Shown: positions 62,085-64,000 of the stretch, piece after piece
Layout of the letters: each line of letters opens with the position of its first letter
Position numbering within the stretch: position 1 is the first letter of the stretch
NCBI GenBank assembly: GCA_008360975.2
Contig: CM039182.1
Coordinates: forward strand, 57,052,491 to 57,116,490
Source: Lichenostomus cassidix
Lineage: Eukaryota > Chordata > Aves > Passeriformes > Meliphagidae
DNA length: 64,000 bases
Direction: 5' to 3'
Position numbers and translations under genes: made by a program
The notes under the pieces: model-generated
What the model saw: only the letters and a program-made list of their open reading frames with translations
The model's database searches: none
What the model was told of the DNA's origin: nothing

Positions 62085-62655
62085 GCTCCAGGCTGAACAA
62101 GCCCTTCTAGAGTGTGATAGATACTCAGTATTCCAGATAGAGTGCCCCAGTACTCTATATACCCACTTTTTCTTGTCTCTTTTAAACCTGCATCTCTCAT
62201 TCCTTGAACACTGCCAGAAGAGGTGGCAGCATACAGTTTTATAACAGCCTCCCTCCCACAGATGCTTCCTCACCAGACAGGTATGGAAAACATAATGGGA
62301 AGTAGAATGTTTCACCAAAGACGTAATAAGATGATTGTCTCATGGATCACCTTGTTCTCATCTATAGTCTCTATTACAAGTATTGTTTGTACTTGCTCTC
62401 TTTTTTCTTCTTCTTCAAGAGGAGATGTGTCAGTCCCTTAATCACCTTTCTGGCCCTTCACTGGACTCTCTCCAGTATGTCCATGTCTCCCTTGTACTGG
62501 GGACCCCAGAACTGGGCACAGCATTCTACATGTGGCCTCATCAGTGCAAAGCCAAGGGAAAGGATCACCTCCCTTGATCTGCAGGCAGCACTCATCTTAG
62601 CTCAGGCCAGGACACTGTTGCCCTCATTGCTGCAAGAGTCTTCTCTTCTGCATAG
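62085..62655 (-). mobile_element. CR1 LINE internal fragment, interrupted
   Basis: A short CR1 piece (ctccaggctgaacaagccc, about 62085-62107) and a longer one (about 62400-62655, with ctggactctctccagtatgtcc and ttgtactggggaccccagaac) match adjacent parts of the ORF2 C-terminal region in minus orientation. The roughly 290 bp between them are not CR1 and I do not recognise them; they could be an insertion whose edges have decayed. The CR1 3' tail is missing. Confidence 0.72.
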
Positions 62656-64000
62656 TGGGCTCATTAAATAAAAATAAATGAATGTCATTCCTCCATATCT
62701 TTACTCCACTGAAAAATCATGAAAAATTGCAGCCTAGTGCGCTCCTACTTATCAGCAAAAGTATTTCTTAGAGTAGGCAGAGAACCTGATGTGTCATGGG
62801 GGTTATCCATGAGATGGAGCTTCTACACAAGCTACATGTACCACAAGGATATTCTGATGCACAGTAATCTGAATGTCACAAAAACCTTGGAGCTACATCC
62901 TGCTTGGCAATATTTTAGCTTGGATTAAAACCATAATGAGTTGGTGCCTAATTTGTCCTTTGCTTCATTAGTAAATGTTAGACTCTTGTAGATACATTTA
63001 ATTGCCAAGTCCCACTCCAAAATAATTAGTTCTGCCAGATTTTAGTTTGCTCATTAATCTTATCTGAAGAATTTCTGCCATGTAAATAAAGAGAGAGGCT
63101 TATGTTTTTAGAATTTTCAGTGGTGTGTTACAGATAACCTTTATAAAATAATTGTGGCCATTTAGGAATATTGAGGAAATTTTTCATTCTGTGATATAGT
63201 TTGATAAGAAATTGCTACTTAATGGAAGCTTATATGCTCTTTGGTAACCTATTTTCATGACTCAGAAATAAATGACCTTTTGTGAAAAATCTCTGATGTA
63301 GTGTTCCATGGTCTGGTGTAAAATCTAATGGTTTAGAGTATAATGGAATGTAGTTCCAAAAACTTTCAAGCTGGTAATCTCAGACAATCCCTGCACAGGA
63401 GCTGCTGTAGAGGTTTTAAGTGCCCAAAGCTATAATATTCCAAAGAGTGGAATATATTCCTAGCTGGAATTTCTACTAGCCTTATTATGAAAAAAATATG
63501 AAGGTAAACATTTTATTATTGTATAAACGTTTTTTAAGACATCTACCCACCACAGTTGAGAATGTCTGAAAAAAGAAAAAAAGTCATTTTCTAAAGTAGA
63601 TAAACAGAGGCAATACAGAAATCTGAGTTCAGTTATTAGCTGGAAGAAATAACACTATAGTTCTATTCAGTGGTATTCCATTGATTCAGACCTTCTGGCC
63701 ACCACTTTCTGTAGCAAACAGCAAACTTGCAATAGGAATAACCAGAGCCTCCAGACCTTCTGGAGACCTTTGCACACAAGGCATGCCCTTTGGTACAATG
63801 GTGGAGGTACTTATTTAATATTTATTTAATCTTTATTATACCATATTGGAATAGGTGAGGACACTACTACAGCATTCTACAGCTACAGGAAAAAGTGATT
63901 AGCTGTTGAATGTTACCTAGTGAATGTATTGTTAGGACTGTTTAATTTTCTTTTTTTAAGTTCTGAGTGTCTGCACATTTTGCTTGACTACTAAATTAGA
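62656..64000. other. AT-rich sequence, nothing recognised
   Basis: No supported gene or repeat to the end of the window. Confidence 0.45.

Overview
The window looks like a gene-poor stretch of a bird genome, most likely a songbird. This rests on CR1 LINEs whose 3' ends carry the avian tandem ATTCTATG-type tail, on ERVL- and ERVK-like LTRs of avian type, on the very low CpG content of the AT-rich background, and on the absence of mammalian Alu/L1/B-type repeats. I found no host protein-coding gene, rRNA, tRNA or CRISPR array that I can defend. Most open frames are chance frames or cross transposon sequence.

Layout from left to right. 1-1440 holds a decayed endogenous retrovirus (minus strand) with part of its integrase. 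Solo LTRs follow at 4065-4325 and 7689-8222, a CR1 with an LTR fragment inside it at 8945-9720, a 0.9 kb solo LTR at 13436-14334, a short CR1 at 18885-19105, an LTR-like unit near 21.33-21.76 kb and an ERVL-type LTR at 25256-25680. A CR1 at 31461-32510 was split by a solo LTR (31640-31994). At 35099-35812 an ERVL-type LTR contains a block of telomere repeat (CCCTAA)n. A CR1 lies at 40572-41110, a solo LTR at 45240-45612, a CR1 at 49090-50950 split by another solo LTR (49307-49847), an unusual CR1 keeping ORF1 but with internal deletions at 54051-55735, an LTR at 56604-57449 next to a CpG-rich block (57450-57930), a solo LTR at 61135-61645 and a fragmented CR1 at 62085-62655. The rest is AT-rich sequence in which I recognise nothing.

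Seven LTRs have identical 5- or 6-bp target-site duplications directly readable at both edges, and an eighth has a 5/6 match. None has an internal retroviral region, so all are solo LTRs. No previously undescribed functional system is evident. The best leads are the telomeric block inside an LTR, the CR1 in which ORF1 and separate reverse-transcriptase pieces have been brought together, and the CpG-rich possible promoter at 57.5-57.9 kb.
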